Origin: an uncultured Phocaeicola sp.
Lineage (GTDB): Bacteria; Bacteroidota; Bacteroidia; Bacteroidales; Bacteroidaceae
Reading direction: 5' to 3'
Assembly: GCA_948566455.1 (NCBI GenBank)
Contig: CAOYQO010000019.1
Coordinates: forward strand, 1-64,000
Length of the DNA: 64,000 nucleotides
The translations under genes were made by a program, and so were the position numbers. Each line of letters opens with the position of its first letter. Positions within the stretch are counted from its first letter, which is position 1. Below are positions 10,901-19,591 of the stretch, piece by piece. A model generated the notes under the pieces. It was not told the DNA's origin, searched no databases, and was given only the letters and a program-made list of their open reading frames with translations.

Positions 10901-10962
10901 GACGCACCAATTACTATCCGCGTACCCGTTCATTTATGATCGGTGTAAACATGAATTTCTAA
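7939..10962 (+). CDS. SusC-family TonB-dependent glycan importer (PUL1)
   Basis: Outer-membrane beta-barrel of 1007 aa that imports oligosaccharides with TonB energy, capped by its SusD partner. Visible parts: signal peptide ending near LAFAQ, an N-terminal carboxypeptidase-regulatory-like domain (VNGIVTDKTGEPLIGVNV), TonB-box region TLDEVVVVGYG, plug domain with DASATAIYGSKAANGVILIT, then a barrel closing in FMIGVNMNF with terminal Phe. There is a 75-base gap after the acetyltransferase gene without a recognisable promoter or terminator, so it is probably in the same operon. The SusD gene follows at once. The imported substrate is unknown; the flanking enzymes suggest an alpha-GlcN(Ac)- and mannose-containing oligosaccharide. 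Confidence 0.95.
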   Translation: MLNVQSLTQRTFAQIVVFALLLLNSTLAFAQNQVNGIVTDKTGEPLIGVNVVEKGTTNGVITDFNGQFTLNVAQGKTLVFSYVGYTTQEITVKGSSLKIIMEEDSKTLDEVVVVGYGSMSRKDVTSSITTVKADKLNVGVYSDPGQLLQGKVPGLTVVQSSDPTSGTASISLRGASSLRTGAAMEPYYVIDGIPGMSLSLIAPEDIESIDVLRDASATAIYGSKAANGVILITTKKGSKSEHTSVNYSAYLAFDNIAKRLDMMTADELRTYAKENNITLPNDKGANTNWNDEVLRTAISHNHNVSINGGSEKTQYSASMSYQNKQGIVRGTDFERFGGRAFLQTKALNDRLTLAFNVNAAQSKGTTVDSAKDGQSVFDAMNYYSPLVPVTNADGSWYSDKTISQNFNPVSMINEDTFENNKKLLQGTAKGTLDITKDLKWNLSLSYQDEQYIWNEYHTSKSQYNTRNGEAKRIATENKKKILETYINYDHTFANIHKLGLMAGYSWEQNDDNDSFGLDVYDFYNDNTTFYNLNLANKMDWQNGGITSNNNGHLETLRMISFYGRINYSFNSKYLLQATIRRDGSSAFGKNNRWGTFPSASLAWRMSEEKFIKDLNVFDDLKFRVGYGVSGNSLGFGAYSAIQTYSTSGWFNYTNANGTQNSYHTLAAASNANPDLKWERTAMLNIGLDFSFFGGRLGGTIEYYDKRTSDLIYTYEVSTNRYPFGTMPANVGDISNKGIEFTINATPIQTKNFSWQTSLNLSHNKNNVESISNSEYSVDYIRAADPEIAGYSSNADVQRIMEGHPIGTFYTYEWAGYNNQGVSIFYVHDPETGERTGETTTDPETDRDRTITGCAQPDLNLGWSNNFQYKNWNLDLFFTGVLGQDIYNATAEQYSNVSFVKEGRNVLKSVATEHRATDTQSQAPSNRWIENGSYFRLSSVSLGYTFGKIGNWINSLKLYATCNNVFTITGYSGRDPEINLGGLEPGMDRRTNYYPRTRSFMIGVNMNF

Positions 10963-10982
10963 CCATATAATTGAAAACTGAT

Positions 10983-12626
10983 ATGAAAAATAGCATAAAA
11001 TTAATAACCTGGCTAGTAGGTGGTCTGTTCACCTTCTCCTCCTGCACAGATCTAGATGTGGATCTTAAATCTACTTATACAGAATACCCGGATTCCGAAA
11101 TTGCCAAAGAAGCGAAAATGGCAGGTTTGTATTATGGATTCGGCGGAGCATTAGGACGTCGTTATATGGAAGCTGCCCTGCTGTCCTCTGATGAATTCAT
11201 GGCAGTGACATTTGGTGGTAACTGGTATGATGGCGGCAATTATATCCATTCCTCTCTTCATGCCAGCCTTCCAGGAGACGCACACGTGGACTGGGCCGGT
11301 GATATTCCGGCTGCAATCACAAAGTGCAATCAAGCAATTTTTGACCTGGGTGGAGAGGATGAAAACAATGCCGAACAAGAAGCCTTGATTGCTCCGGCAC
11401 TTGCCATGCGTGCTTTCTATCATTTTATTTTTATGGATACATTCGGAGCAACTCCCAAATTAGACCATTTGATCGGCGATTCTGAAGCTATCGACCGTTC
11501 TCCCCGTTCCGAAATTACAAAATTTATCGAAAGCGACCTGCTTCGTGCTTTGGCTTCCGGCGGTTTAAAAGAAGATGTTGATGCTTCCACTTATGGCAAG
11601 CCAACCAAATGGATGGCTGAGGCTCTCCTTGCCAAACTCTATATAAACTGGGCTGTTTATACCTGTGATGATGTAGCTACTTATGATCCAAGCATGACTA
11701 ATTCCAAATTGAATGATGTCATAAAATATTGCGATGATATCATCGCCTCTGGTCATTTCAACCTCAGTGATGGTTATCGCAAGAAATTCATGCCGGACAA
11801 CGGCTATCAGATCAAAGATTTCATCTATGCAATGCCATACCAAAATAATGAAACATCAACCAGAGCCAATACTTACGCCCGTTTTCAATTCTGGCCTAAA
11901 TTCAACAATGACGGCGCGGACGGCAAAGGACTGTTCGGTATAACACTATCCAAAAATGCTGGAGGCGTTTTCATCGTCACTCCTGAAGCAGCAGACCGTT
12001 TTTGCCTGGAAGGAGATGAACGCAATGACATCATCATGAAAGGTGCGATCAACTATTATGACATCAGCACACATACAATGGGAACAGAACCTTATATATA
12101 CAACGGACAACAAGTTGTCCTCACCAAGAATATCACCATCTTGAATGACCAAATGGATCTTGGAAATGACTTGAACGCATGGTGCCAGGGATACCGATGC
12201 ATCAAATGGGCTATTCAAGCAGACGATTATAACCTCTATAACCGGAATCAAAGCAATGATGTACCTATCTTCCGTTATGCAGATATTCTGCTGATGAAAG
12301 CAGAAGCTATTCTACGGGGAGCAACAGCTACGAACGGTGATACGCCACAATCCCTGTTCAACCAAATACGCAGCTACTGTAACGCTCCATTATTGGAGCA
12401 TTCTCCTTCATTGGACGAGTTGCTTGAAGAGCGTGCACGTGAATTTTACGCAGAAACATGGCGTCGCAATGACCTAATCCGTTTTGGAAAGTTCGAAGAC
12501 GACTGGGGATATAAAAATCAATATCATCCGGAAGCCAAGACCGAGAAATGGCGTAGAATCTTCCCTGTATCTGTCGGCTTGATGAATTCAAACACCAACT
12601 GGAAGCAAAATTACGGTTATTGGTAA
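10983..12626 (+). CDS. SusD-family outer-membrane glycan-binding lipoprotein (PUL1)
   Basis: Lid and glycan-binding partner of the preceding SusC, 547 aa. The start is placed at the ATG at 10983 (MKNSIKLITWLVGG); an upstream TTG at 10971 would only add four residues. The signal peptide ends in a lipobox with Cys21 (FTFSSC), followed by acidic residues (TDLDVD) that fit surface export in Bacteroidota. The body shows the usual SusD landmarks: early MRAFYHFIFMDTFGATP, KWMAEALLAKLYINWAVY tetratricopeptide-like helices, then a late FRYADILLMKAEA and the C-terminal ERAREFYAETWRRNDLIRFG. No separate surface glycan-binding lipoprotein accompanies this pair, unlike PUL2. Confidence 0.94.
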   Translation: MKNSIKLITWLVGGLFTFSSCTDLDVDLKSTYTEYPDSEIAKEAKMAGLYYGFGGALGRRYMEAALLSSDEFMAVTFGGNWYDGGNYIHSSLHASLPGDAHVDWAGDIPAAITKCNQAIFDLGGEDENNAEQEALIAPALAMRAFYHFIFMDTFGATPKLDHLIGDSEAIDRSPRSEITKFIESDLLRALASGGLKEDVDASTYGKPTKWMAEALLAKLYINWAVYTCDDVATYDPSMTNSKLNDVIKYCDDIIASGHFNLSDGYRKKFMPDNGYQIKDFIYAMPYQNNETSTRANTYARFQFWPKFNNDGADGKGLFGITLSKNAGGVFIVTPEAADRFCLEGDERNDIIMKGAINYYDISTHTMGTEPYIYNGQQVVLTKNITILNDQMDLGNDLNAWCQGYRCIKWAIQADDYNLYNRNQSNDVPIFRYADILLMKAEAILRGATATNGDTPQSLFNQIRSYCNAPLLEHSPSLDELLEERAREFYAETWRRNDLIRFGKFEDDWGYKNQYHPEAKTEKWRRIFPVSVGLMNSNTNWKQNYGYW

Positions 12627-12636
12627 ATTAAATAAG

Positions 12637-12674
12637 TTTTTATAAGGGCTTGTTACGGCAAGCTCTTATAAAAA
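12637..12674 (+). terminator. 16-bp hairpin between susD and the phosphodiesterase gene
   Basis: Arms 12637-12652 and 12659-12674 (TTTTTATAAGGGCTTG and CAAGCTCTTATAAAAA) pair over 16 bases with one G-T pair around the loop TTACGG. There is no long U-run after the stem. Lying inside the operon just after susD, it could be a partial terminator or an mRNA-stabilising 3' end that keeps susCD transcript above the downstream enzymes. Confidence 0.55.
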
Positions 12675-12696
12675 CCTTTAAAGCAAAAAATAATTC

Positions 12697-13509
12697 ATGA
12701 AACGTCATCAAATCTTATTACTTCATATCGCGACATCCATCTTGGTATTATTCCCATTTCCTATACATGCCCATAAAATGATGTACCAGGACTCTATCGA
12801 AATCGTAGTACACAGAGGAGCGAACCATATAGCGCCGGAAAACACCATTCCATCAGCTCTAGCTGCATTGAAACATGGAGCCGGCTGGATAGAAGTGGAC
12901 GTGCGCAAAAGTAAAGACAATATACTTTATAATCTGCATGATGAAACTTTAGACCGTACTACCAACGGTAAAGGTCCCATTCAAGATATGCTATCCAAAG
13001 ATATTGAAAAATTAGACGCCGGCAGTTGGTTCAGTTCTCGATTTACCGGCATTCACGTACCCCGTATAGCCGAAATGCTAGATACCCTACAAGGAAAGGC
13101 ACACATTTTTTTTGATGTAAAACGAGGAACTCCGATAAAAGATTTGATTACATTAGTACGCCAAAAAGGATATGAAAATAAAAGTTTCTTCTGGTTTGCA
13201 GACTCAGAAATGCTGAAAGAATTTATCAAAATCGCTCCGGAAATGAAGATTAAAGTAAATGCCTCCAATATAGCGGCTTTGAAGAAATGGATGAAAATAT
13301 GCACCCCGACCTATGTAGAAACAGATATCCTCAATATCACTCCTCAATTCAAAGAATTCTGCAAAAGCAATCATATCAAGATAATGGCTGCTATTCAGAA
13401 TGCGAGTGAAAAAGAATATAAAAAAGCGATTGAAGTCCATCCCGATTTAGTCAATCTGGACCGGCCGGAACTCTTTATAAAAATACTCCATCAGGAGATA
13501 AAAAAATAA
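12697..13509 (+). CDS. Glycerophosphodiester phosphodiesterase family protein (GDPD/GlpQ type)
   Basis: Secreted TIM-barrel phosphodiesterase, 270 aa, with a signal peptide (about residues 1-26, ending IHAH). The family signature is complete: VHRGANHIAPENTIPS at the start of the mature protein, then the metal ligands in WIEVDVRKS and the second histidine in LHDETLDRTTNGKG. The C-terminal part carries IMAAIQNASEKEYKKAI and VNLDRPEL. Known members split glycerophosphodiesters into an alcohol and glycerol-3-phosphate; the fold is shared with PI-specific phospholipase C. It is unusual inside a PUL. It sits between susD and the first GH92, 20 bases upstream of the latter, so a phosphodiester in the imported glycan is its likely target (inference). 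Exact substrate unknown. Confidence 0.88.
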   Translation: MKRHQILLLHIATSILVLFPFPIHAHKMMYQDSIEIVVHRGANHIAPENTIPSALAALKHGAGWIEVDVRKSKDNILYNLHDETLDRTTNGKGPIQDMLSKDIEKLDAGSWFSSRFTGIHVPRIAEMLDTLQGKAHIFFDVKRGTPIKDLITLVRQKGYENKSFFWFADSEMLKEFIKIAPEMKIKVNASNIAALKKWMKICTPTYVETDILNITPQFKEFCKSNHIKIMAAIQNASEKEYKKAIEVHPDLVNLDRPELFIKILHQEIKK

Positions 13510-13528
13510 CCCTTTTCCAAGAAGAGCT

Positions 13529-15862
13529 ATGAAAAGTACCCTATCTTACCTGTTGATTATATGCAGCCTGTTTACTGCTTGTATCGGCCATCAGGAAGAA
13601 TCCCTACTGTTCTACGTAGATACCCGTACGGGCACTGCACCAAGCGCAACCCACACCGCAGAACTTTTCGGCAAAAATACCGAAGAGTACGGGCAAACGC
13701 TGCCTGCTGTTCTAGAGCCCAACGGAATGAACTTTTGGACTCCCCAAACACAAGATACAGAAGCAAAATGTAAGGCTCCCTATTATTACAAAGATACGAA
13801 AATACAAGGTTTCCGCAATTCACATTGGATTGTCGGAGGTTGTACACAGGATTACGGTTCCATGACCTTGATGCCTGTATCGGGTACACTGAAATATCTT
13901 CCCCAAGACAGAGGAAGCCTGTTCTCTCACCAAGAAGAAACAGCAACGCCCGCCTATTACTCTGTCCTTCTCAAAGATTATTCCATCTTTGCAGAAATGA
14001 CCGGACGTTCCCGTTCAGCCATTTTTCGATTCACTTATAACCAACCGGAAGATGCTTATCTCATAGTCAATCCTAACAGTGATGAAGGGAAAGGATATAT
14101 TGAAATCGATACCATAAAAAAACAGATACGCGGATACAATCCCGTCCACCGCATCTATCAAGGCTGGGGAGAACCCGCCGGATACAACGGGTACTTTATC
14201 ATTGAATATCAAAATGAAATAGAAGAATATGGTACATTCCGGCATGACAGTCTCTTCGCCGGACAACGACAGATAGCCGATGGAACAGGTATAGGTGCAT
14301 ATCTCCGGTTCAAAATGCACTCAGAAAGACCCATATTAATTAAAGCCGCTTCCTCTTTTACTGACATGGAAGGCGCTCAAAAGAATCTGGACACCGAGAT
14401 ACCTCATTGGGATTTTGACCGCACCCGACAGGAACTGAACTCCATCTGGGAACAAAGACTTTCACAAGTTACAGTACAGACAAACAACCGAAACGATAAA
14501 GAGAAATTTTACGGAGCACTCTACCGTGCCTCATTCCTGCCACGTACATTCAATGATGTAGACGGGCGCTATCCTTCTTTTTCCACAGGACACCCGTTCA
14601 GACAATCAGCCAACGGTAGAAATTACTATGAAGATTACAGTATGTGGGATACTTACCGTGCTCTCCATCCTTTAGTCAATATCCTAACCCCAAAGAAAGC
14701 CGGAGACATGATGCAATCATTGGTGGACAAATATGAACAAGGCGGCTGGCTGCCTATATTTCCTTGTTGGAACAGTTATACCGCAGCCATGATAGGCGAT
14801 CATTGCATCTCCGCACTGGGAGATGCCTATATCAAAGGAATCCGTAATTTTGATATCAACAAAGCTTGCGAAGGAATGCTCCGGAACGCATTCAGGACTC
14901 CCGCCACCTATGAAGAATATAAAAACGGAATGGGACGGCGTGCTTTGAATTCTTATCTAAAATATGGATACATTCCTTTGGAAGACAGCGTACCGGAAGC
15001 CTTTCATACCTGCGAACAAGTGTCACGTACTTTAGAATATGCATACGATGATTTCGTATTGGCCCAAGTCCTGCAAAAGTTGGAAACATCAGATGATTAC
15101 TTTCCTGATCCACAAAAAACAGGACTTTATGATACATTAATGATACGTGCACGATATTACCGTAACGTAATAAACCCTAGCACCGGATATGCCCAAGGCA
15201 GATACGCTGACGGAAGTTTCCTCACCGATGCCGGTAACGCCTTTTCTTTCACCCGCTTCATCACCGAAGGAGCTCCCTGCCATTATACTTGGTATGCCCC
15301 CCATGATATATACGGACTTATGGAATGTATGGGCGGAAAAGAAAAATACATTGCCAAACTGGATTCCATGTTCAGCGAACACCGCTACTGGCACGGCAAC
15401 GAACCTTGTCATCAGATAGCCTACCTCTTCAACTATGCCGGACAACCTTGGAAAACCCAACGGGAGGTACGTCATATTATGGAAACAGAATATCTGAATG
15501 CTCCCGGTGGTCTGTCAGGTAATGATGATGCAGGACAGATGTCTGCCTGGTATGTATTTTCTGCTATGGGATTCTATCCGGTATGTCCCGGTACACCTTA
15601 TTATATAATAGGAAGTCCTTCTTTTCCCCGGATGAGTATCCGCTTGGAAAACGGAAAGACATTCACCATATTAGCCCACAACGCCAACAAAAAAAATATA
15701 TATATCCAGTCAGCAAAACTAAACGGAAAAGAATATGACAAGAATTACTTTACACACCAAGATATAGTACAGGGAGGAACATTAGAGTTCCAGATGGGCC
15801 CGAACCCTAATACAAGCTGGGGAGCATCCGCCCTCAGCCTGCCTCCCGACAACATGAAATAA
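13529..15862 (+). CDS. GH92 exo-alpha-mannosidase, lipoprotein
   Basis: Calcium-dependent exo-acting alpha-mannosidase of family GH92, 777 aa. A lipobox gives Cys18 (LFTACIGH), so it is lipid-anchored. Family landmarks: VDTRTGTA near the N-terminus, the acidic region TEGAPCHYTWYAPHD that carries the catalytic acid glutamate, and GLSGNDDAGQMSAWYVFSAM, which holds the catalytic-base aspartates. C-terminal KLNGKEYDKNYFTHQDI and QMGPNPNTSWG are also GH92-typical. Members cut alpha-1,2, -1,3, -1,4 or -1,6 mannose and some cut mannose-1-phosphate links; linkage cannot be read from sequence here. It shares the operon with a second, rather different GH92 at 17303. Confidence 0.93.
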   Translation: MKSTLSYLLIICSLFTACIGHQEESLLFYVDTRTGTAPSATHTAELFGKNTEEYGQTLPAVLEPNGMNFWTPQTQDTEAKCKAPYYYKDTKIQGFRNSHWIVGGCTQDYGSMTLMPVSGTLKYLPQDRGSLFSHQEETATPAYYSVLLKDYSIFAEMTGRSRSAIFRFTYNQPEDAYLIVNPNSDEGKGYIEIDTIKKQIRGYNPVHRIYQGWGEPAGYNGYFIIEYQNEIEEYGTFRHDSLFAGQRQIADGTGIGAYLRFKMHSERPILIKAASSFTDMEGAQKNLDTEIPHWDFDRTRQELNSIWEQRLSQVTVQTNNRNDKEKFYGALYRASFLPRTFNDVDGRYPSFSTGHPFRQSANGRNYYEDYSMWDTYRALHPLVNILTPKKAGDMMQSLVDKYEQGGWLPIFPCWNSYTAAMIGDHCISALGDAYIKGIRNFDINKACEGMLRNAFRTPATYEEYKNGMGRRALNSYLKYGYIPLEDSVPEAFHTCEQVSRTLEYAYDDFVLAQVLQKLETSDDYFPDPQKTGLYDTLMIRARYYRNVINPSTGYAQGRYADGSFLTDAGNAFSFTRFITEGAPCHYTWYAPHDIYGLMECMGGKEKYIAKLDSMFSEHRYWHGNEPCHQIAYLFNYAGQPWKTQREVRHIMETEYLNAPGGLSGNDDAGQMSAWYVFSAMGFYPVCPGTPYYIIGSPSFPRMSIRLENGKTFTILAHNANKKNIYIQSAKLNGKEYDKNYFTHQDIVQGGTLEFQMGPNPNTSWGASALSLPPDNMK

Positions 15863-15887
15863 GTACAAAAAATAAAAAACAATCCAT

Positions 15888-17300
15888 ATGAAGAAACAAA
15901 CTATCATCAGCCTCTTATGCTGCCTCCTGTTGTTTGTGACAGGATGCAGTACTTCCCATCAAGGGAACACGTACGACATCATGACCTATGGAGCCAAAGG
16001 AGACGGACAAACAGATGATGCCGCCGCTATACAACGCGCCATCAATGCCTGTTCCGCTGCCGGTGGCGGAACCGTAATCATTCCTGCCGGACACACCTTT
16101 CTATGCGGTCCGCTATATTTGAAATCCTATGTGAACCTTCATCTGGAACCCAACTCCCGATTGCTGGCCAACCCCGATGAAAGCATCTATACAGAAAGCG
16201 CATTCCGCGAAAACCGTGGCGAAGGAATGATGTGGATCAGTGGAAAAGACTTAAAACAAATATCCATTACCGGTACAGGAGAAATAGACGGAAACGGAAT
16301 CGCCTTCATGGGCAAAGAGCTGGATGATTCCTACGAGCTGAAGCCCGTCACTGATTTTGACCCACGCCCACATGTGCTTACCCTTATCAATGTGGAGAAA
16401 ACCGTTATCCGTGACATCACGATCCGGAACAGCGCCTATTGGACAATACACCTGATAGGCTGTTACGATGCCTTGATTGACGGCATCTCTTTATTGAATA
16501 ATCTAAAAATACGCAACGGCGACGGTATTGATGTGGATCACTCCAAAAAAGTACGTATAGCGAACTGCTTCATTGAATCGGGCGATGACTGCATTTGCCT
16601 GAAGAATCGTCGGGAATTTGAAGAATATGGCTCTTGCGAAGATATTGTAGTGACTAATTGTATCATGACTTCACGTTCATGCGCTATTAAGATAGGCTCG
16701 GAAAATATGGACAAGATTGATAATGTATTATTCAATAATTGCATTATCAAAAACAGCAACCGGGGCATCGGCATACAAAACCGGGATGAAGGTACTGTGA
16801 GCAATGTCATTTTCTCCAATATATTAGTAGACTGTATGTTCTATTCTGATGTATGGTGGGGTAAAGCGGAACCTATCTATGTCACCTCATACCCTCGTGC
16901 CGTAGGCAATCATAAAGATGCAGGCTGGCGTTTCCCCAAAGGTGCAACGAAAGGACACTCGGGAGAAGTCAGCAACATTTTCTTCAATCAGATTAAATGC
17001 ACTAGTGAAAACGGCATTTTCGTAGGGGGAGACACTCCGGAGAAAGTGCATCATATCTATTTTGATGAAATAGATGTCAAGTTGTTAAAACGTACCGGTT
17101 ATGAAGGCGGTGTGTATGACAAACGTCCTTGTAACGGAGATGGTTTTGTATATGACAAGACTTATGCTTTCTATCTGGACACCGCTTCGGATATCCGGAT
17201 TACCGGCTGTAACATTTATTGGGCCTTCCCTCAATTGACACAAGCCGGAGGAGATATCAAAGAGAAGAATACAATACGTGTAAAAATAAACAAGAAATAA
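15888..17300 (+). CDS. Divergent GH28-like beta-helix glycosidase with altered catalytic motifs
   Basis: Right-handed beta-helix protein of 470 aa, lipoprotein (Cys20 in LFVTGCS). The N-terminus (YDIMTYGAKGDGQTDDAAAI) and the helix repeats are those of polygalacturonase family GH28. The first two active-site motifs are kept in form: NGDGID (210-215) and SGDDCICLK with Asp233/Asp234. The other two are not. The usual GHG histidine is Ser264 (SRSCAIKIGSE), and the usual RIK is GIQ (295-297). The GH28 in PUL3 of this same window has both canonical motifs. The change suggests a different sugar specificity or a different enzyme in this fold; polygalacturonase activity should not be assumed. It is tightly coupled to the following GH92 (2-base gap). 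Confidence 0.8.
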   Translation: MKKQTIISLLCCLLLFVTGCSTSHQGNTYDIMTYGAKGDGQTDDAAAIQRAINACSAAGGGTVIIPAGHTFLCGPLYLKSYVNLHLEPNSRLLANPDESIYTESAFRENRGEGMMWISGKDLKQISITGTGEIDGNGIAFMGKELDDSYELKPVTDFDPRPHVLTLINVEKTVIRDITIRNSAYWTIHLIGCYDALIDGISLLNNLKIRNGDGIDVDHSKKVRIANCFIESGDDCICLKNRREFEEYGSCEDIVVTNCIMTSRSCAIKIGSENMDKIDNVLFNNCIIKNSNRGIGIQNRDEGTVSNVIFSNILVDCMFYSDVWWGKAEPIYVTSYPRAVGNHKDAGWRFPKGATKGHSGEVSNIFFNQIKCTSENGIFVGGDTPEKVHHIYFDEIDVKLLKRTGYEGGVYDKRPCNGDGFVYDKTYAFYLDTASDIRITGCNIYWAFPQLTQAGGDIKEKNTIRVKINKK

Positions 17301-17302
17301 TT

Positions 17303-19585
17303 ATGACCCACATTCCATTCAAAGTTTCTTTGTTAAGACTGGTCTTCCTGCTGCTGCCCGTGACGGTCGCGGCACAGGAAGCCAGACTTTCTGATTACGT
17401 AGATCCCAGAATCGGTTCGGAAGGACTGGGACGGGTATTTATCGGTCCCTCCTGCCCTTATGGTATGGTGAAACCATCGCCCGATTGCACTGTCCATCCC
17501 AATAGTGGTTGGCTGCCTATGCCCGAACAAGTCAACGGTTTCTCCCAAGTACACGTCAGCGGGACAGGAGGAGGTCCTAAATATGGTAACATACTTGTCA
17601 TGCCTTTTGGCAAAGGTATGGATCAACTCAATCATATAGACTATCGCAAAGATGAAACAATCCGCTTGGGCTATTATGCTACCGAATTCCAGAGAACAGG
17701 CATATATACTGAAATAACAACTGCTCCACGCGCCTCATTCTACCGATTCACCTATCCCGAAGATTCCTTAAAATCCCTGTTGGTTGACGCCGGCTTCTTC
17801 CTGGGTGAACAACCGACCCCCGATGCCCGCGAAGCACAACAATTTGTAGGTTCGGAAATTCAAATCATATCCGATCACGAAGTAATGGGATATACCCGTA
17901 TTCGCGGAGGTTGGAATAACGGACGTGCCTACACCGTTTATTTTTATGCAGTAACCGACCATCCCTTTGTACAAACGGCCACATGGAAAGGAAGCCAAAT
18001 CAGCAATGAACGATACCAGCCAGACTCCCAACAAAAAACCGGAGCTTTGTTGCGTTTCCCTTCTTCTGCAAATACCATTCAACTGAAAGTCGGAATTTCA
18101 TTTATCAGTTCTCTCAAAGCCAGAGAGAATGTATGGAACGAAATACCTCATTGGTCATTTGAGGACACCCGGCAAGCCTTATTGGCACAATGGGAAAACT
18201 TATTGCAACGCATTGATATAGCCTCAAATACACCCGAAAAATATAAGCGTATGTTTTATACCGGTATCTACCATACCATGTTAATGCCTGTAGACCGTAC
18301 CGGTGAAAATCCATTATGGAGTGATCCGGAACCTTATTATGATGATTTTTATGCTATCTGGGACACCTACCGCACCTCAACTCCACTTATCACACTGATT
18401 GACCCTCAAAGAGAAACAGACATTGTACGTTCACTGATCAATATCTATAAACGGGACGGCTACATGCCTGATGCACGAAGCGGAAATTGTAACGGACGGA
18501 CACAAGGCGGCTCCAACGCCGAAATTGTTATAGCCGATGCATTTGTAAAAGGACTACCAAACATAGATTACCATCTGGCTTTGGAAGCTATGCTGAAAGA
18601 TGCGACTATACCGCCTGGAGGTAACGAAGAAGCGGAGGGAAGAGGCGGACTGATTCCTTATCTGGAATTGGGATATATTCCATACGGTATTCCCCGAGCC
18701 GGAAACCGCACAATAGAATACTCCTATTGTGATTATGCCATAGCCTTAGTAGCAAAAGGACTAGGCAAGACAGACTTGTACCAGCAATACTTGAAACAAT
18801 CTTCCAACTGGAAGAACTTGTGGCGGGCCGATTATGAACATGCAGGAGTCAAAGGATTCATACTTCCCCGGGATAAAGAAGGAAACTGGTTAGACAAAAT
18901 ACCTTTCGGAAACTCCCATATCCAGAAACCCACCTTCACATATACCCCCGTTACCTTTGAAGGCCCTTGGTATACTCCTTGGTGGAACATGTTCTTTTAT
19001 GAAGCCTCCTCCTGGGAATATTCACTCAGCATTCCGCATGACGTACCCGGACTCATTGAACAATGTGGCGGAAAAGAGAAGTTTGACGAACGGCTGGATA
19101 TTTTCTTTGACAAGGGTTTCTTCAATGTGAATAATGAACCCTCCTTCCTCACTCCCTGCCTATACCACTGGGTAGGGCGTCCGGATAAAAGCGGCGACCG
19201 CATCCATGAAATTATCCAGAAGAACTATAATGACGGTTCTGCCGGCCTTCCCGGAAATGATGACTCCGGAGCCATGTCATCGTGGTTGGTATTCCACATG
19301 ATGGGGTTGTACCCCAATGCCGGACAAGACTATTATTTAGTCCATACCCCTCTACTGACAGAGAGTCGTTTCCATTTACAGGAAGGCAAAACATTCACGA
19401 TCAAAGCCGAAGGGCTTTCCGAAAAGAACAAGTATATCCGGTCGATTTTATTAAATGGAAAGAATTATCCATATTCCGCCATCCGCCATAATGATATCAT
19501 CAAAGGAGGCGAGTTGGTTTTAAAAATGGGCCCTAGTCCCGGTAACTACTGGGGGAGCAAACTATTTCCTGAATCTAAAGAGTAA
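17303..19585 (+). CDS. GH92 exo-alpha-mannosidase, second copy
   Basis: GH92 enzyme of 760 aa. The start at 17303 is chosen because it lies just after the GH28-like stop and gives a signal peptide (MTHIPFKVSLLRLVFLLLPV, ending VAAQ); an upstream TTG inside the GH28-like gene has no support. No lipobox, so it is probably soluble and periplasmic. Landmarks: LSDYVDPRIGSEGLGRVFIG, the acid region YEASSWEYSLSIPHD, and GLPGNDDSGAMSSWLVFHMM with the base aspartates. The N-terminal domain opens with GPSCPYGMVKPSPD, the classic GH92 form, while the first GH92 (13529) diverges here, so the two probably act on different linkages or positions. It ends 6 bases before the phosphatase gene. Confidence 0.93.
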   Translation: MTHIPFKVSLLRLVFLLLPVTVAAQEARLSDYVDPRIGSEGLGRVFIGPSCPYGMVKPSPDCTVHPNSGWLPMPEQVNGFSQVHVSGTGGGPKYGNILVMPFGKGMDQLNHIDYRKDETIRLGYYATEFQRTGIYTEITTAPRASFYRFTYPEDSLKSLLVDAGFFLGEQPTPDAREAQQFVGSEIQIISDHEVMGYTRIRGGWNNGRAYTVYFYAVTDHPFVQTATWKGSQISNERYQPDSQQKTGALLRFPSSANTIQLKVGISFISSLKARENVWNEIPHWSFEDTRQALLAQWENLLQRIDIASNTPEKYKRMFYTGIYHTMLMPVDRTGENPLWSDPEPYYDDFYAIWDTYRTSTPLITLIDPQRETDIVRSLINIYKRDGYMPDARSGNCNGRTQGGSNAEIVIADAFVKGLPNIDYHLALEAMLKDATIPPGGNEEAEGRGGLIPYLELGYIPYGIPRAGNRTIEYSYCDYAIALVAKGLGKTDLYQQYLKQSSNWKNLWRADYEHAGVKGFILPRDKEGNWLDKIPFGNSHIQKPTFTYTPVTFEGPWYTPWWNMFFYEASSWEYSLSIPHDVPGLIEQCGGKEKFDERLDIFFDKGFFNVNNEPSFLTPCLYHWVGRPDKSGDRIHEIIQKNYNDGSAGLPGNDDSGAMSSWLVFHMMGLYPNAGQDYYLVHTPLLTESRFHLQEGKTFTIKAEGLSEKNKYIRSILLNGKNYPYSAIRHNDIIKGGELVLKMGPSPGNYWGSKLFPESKE

Positions 19586-19591
19586 CATACG

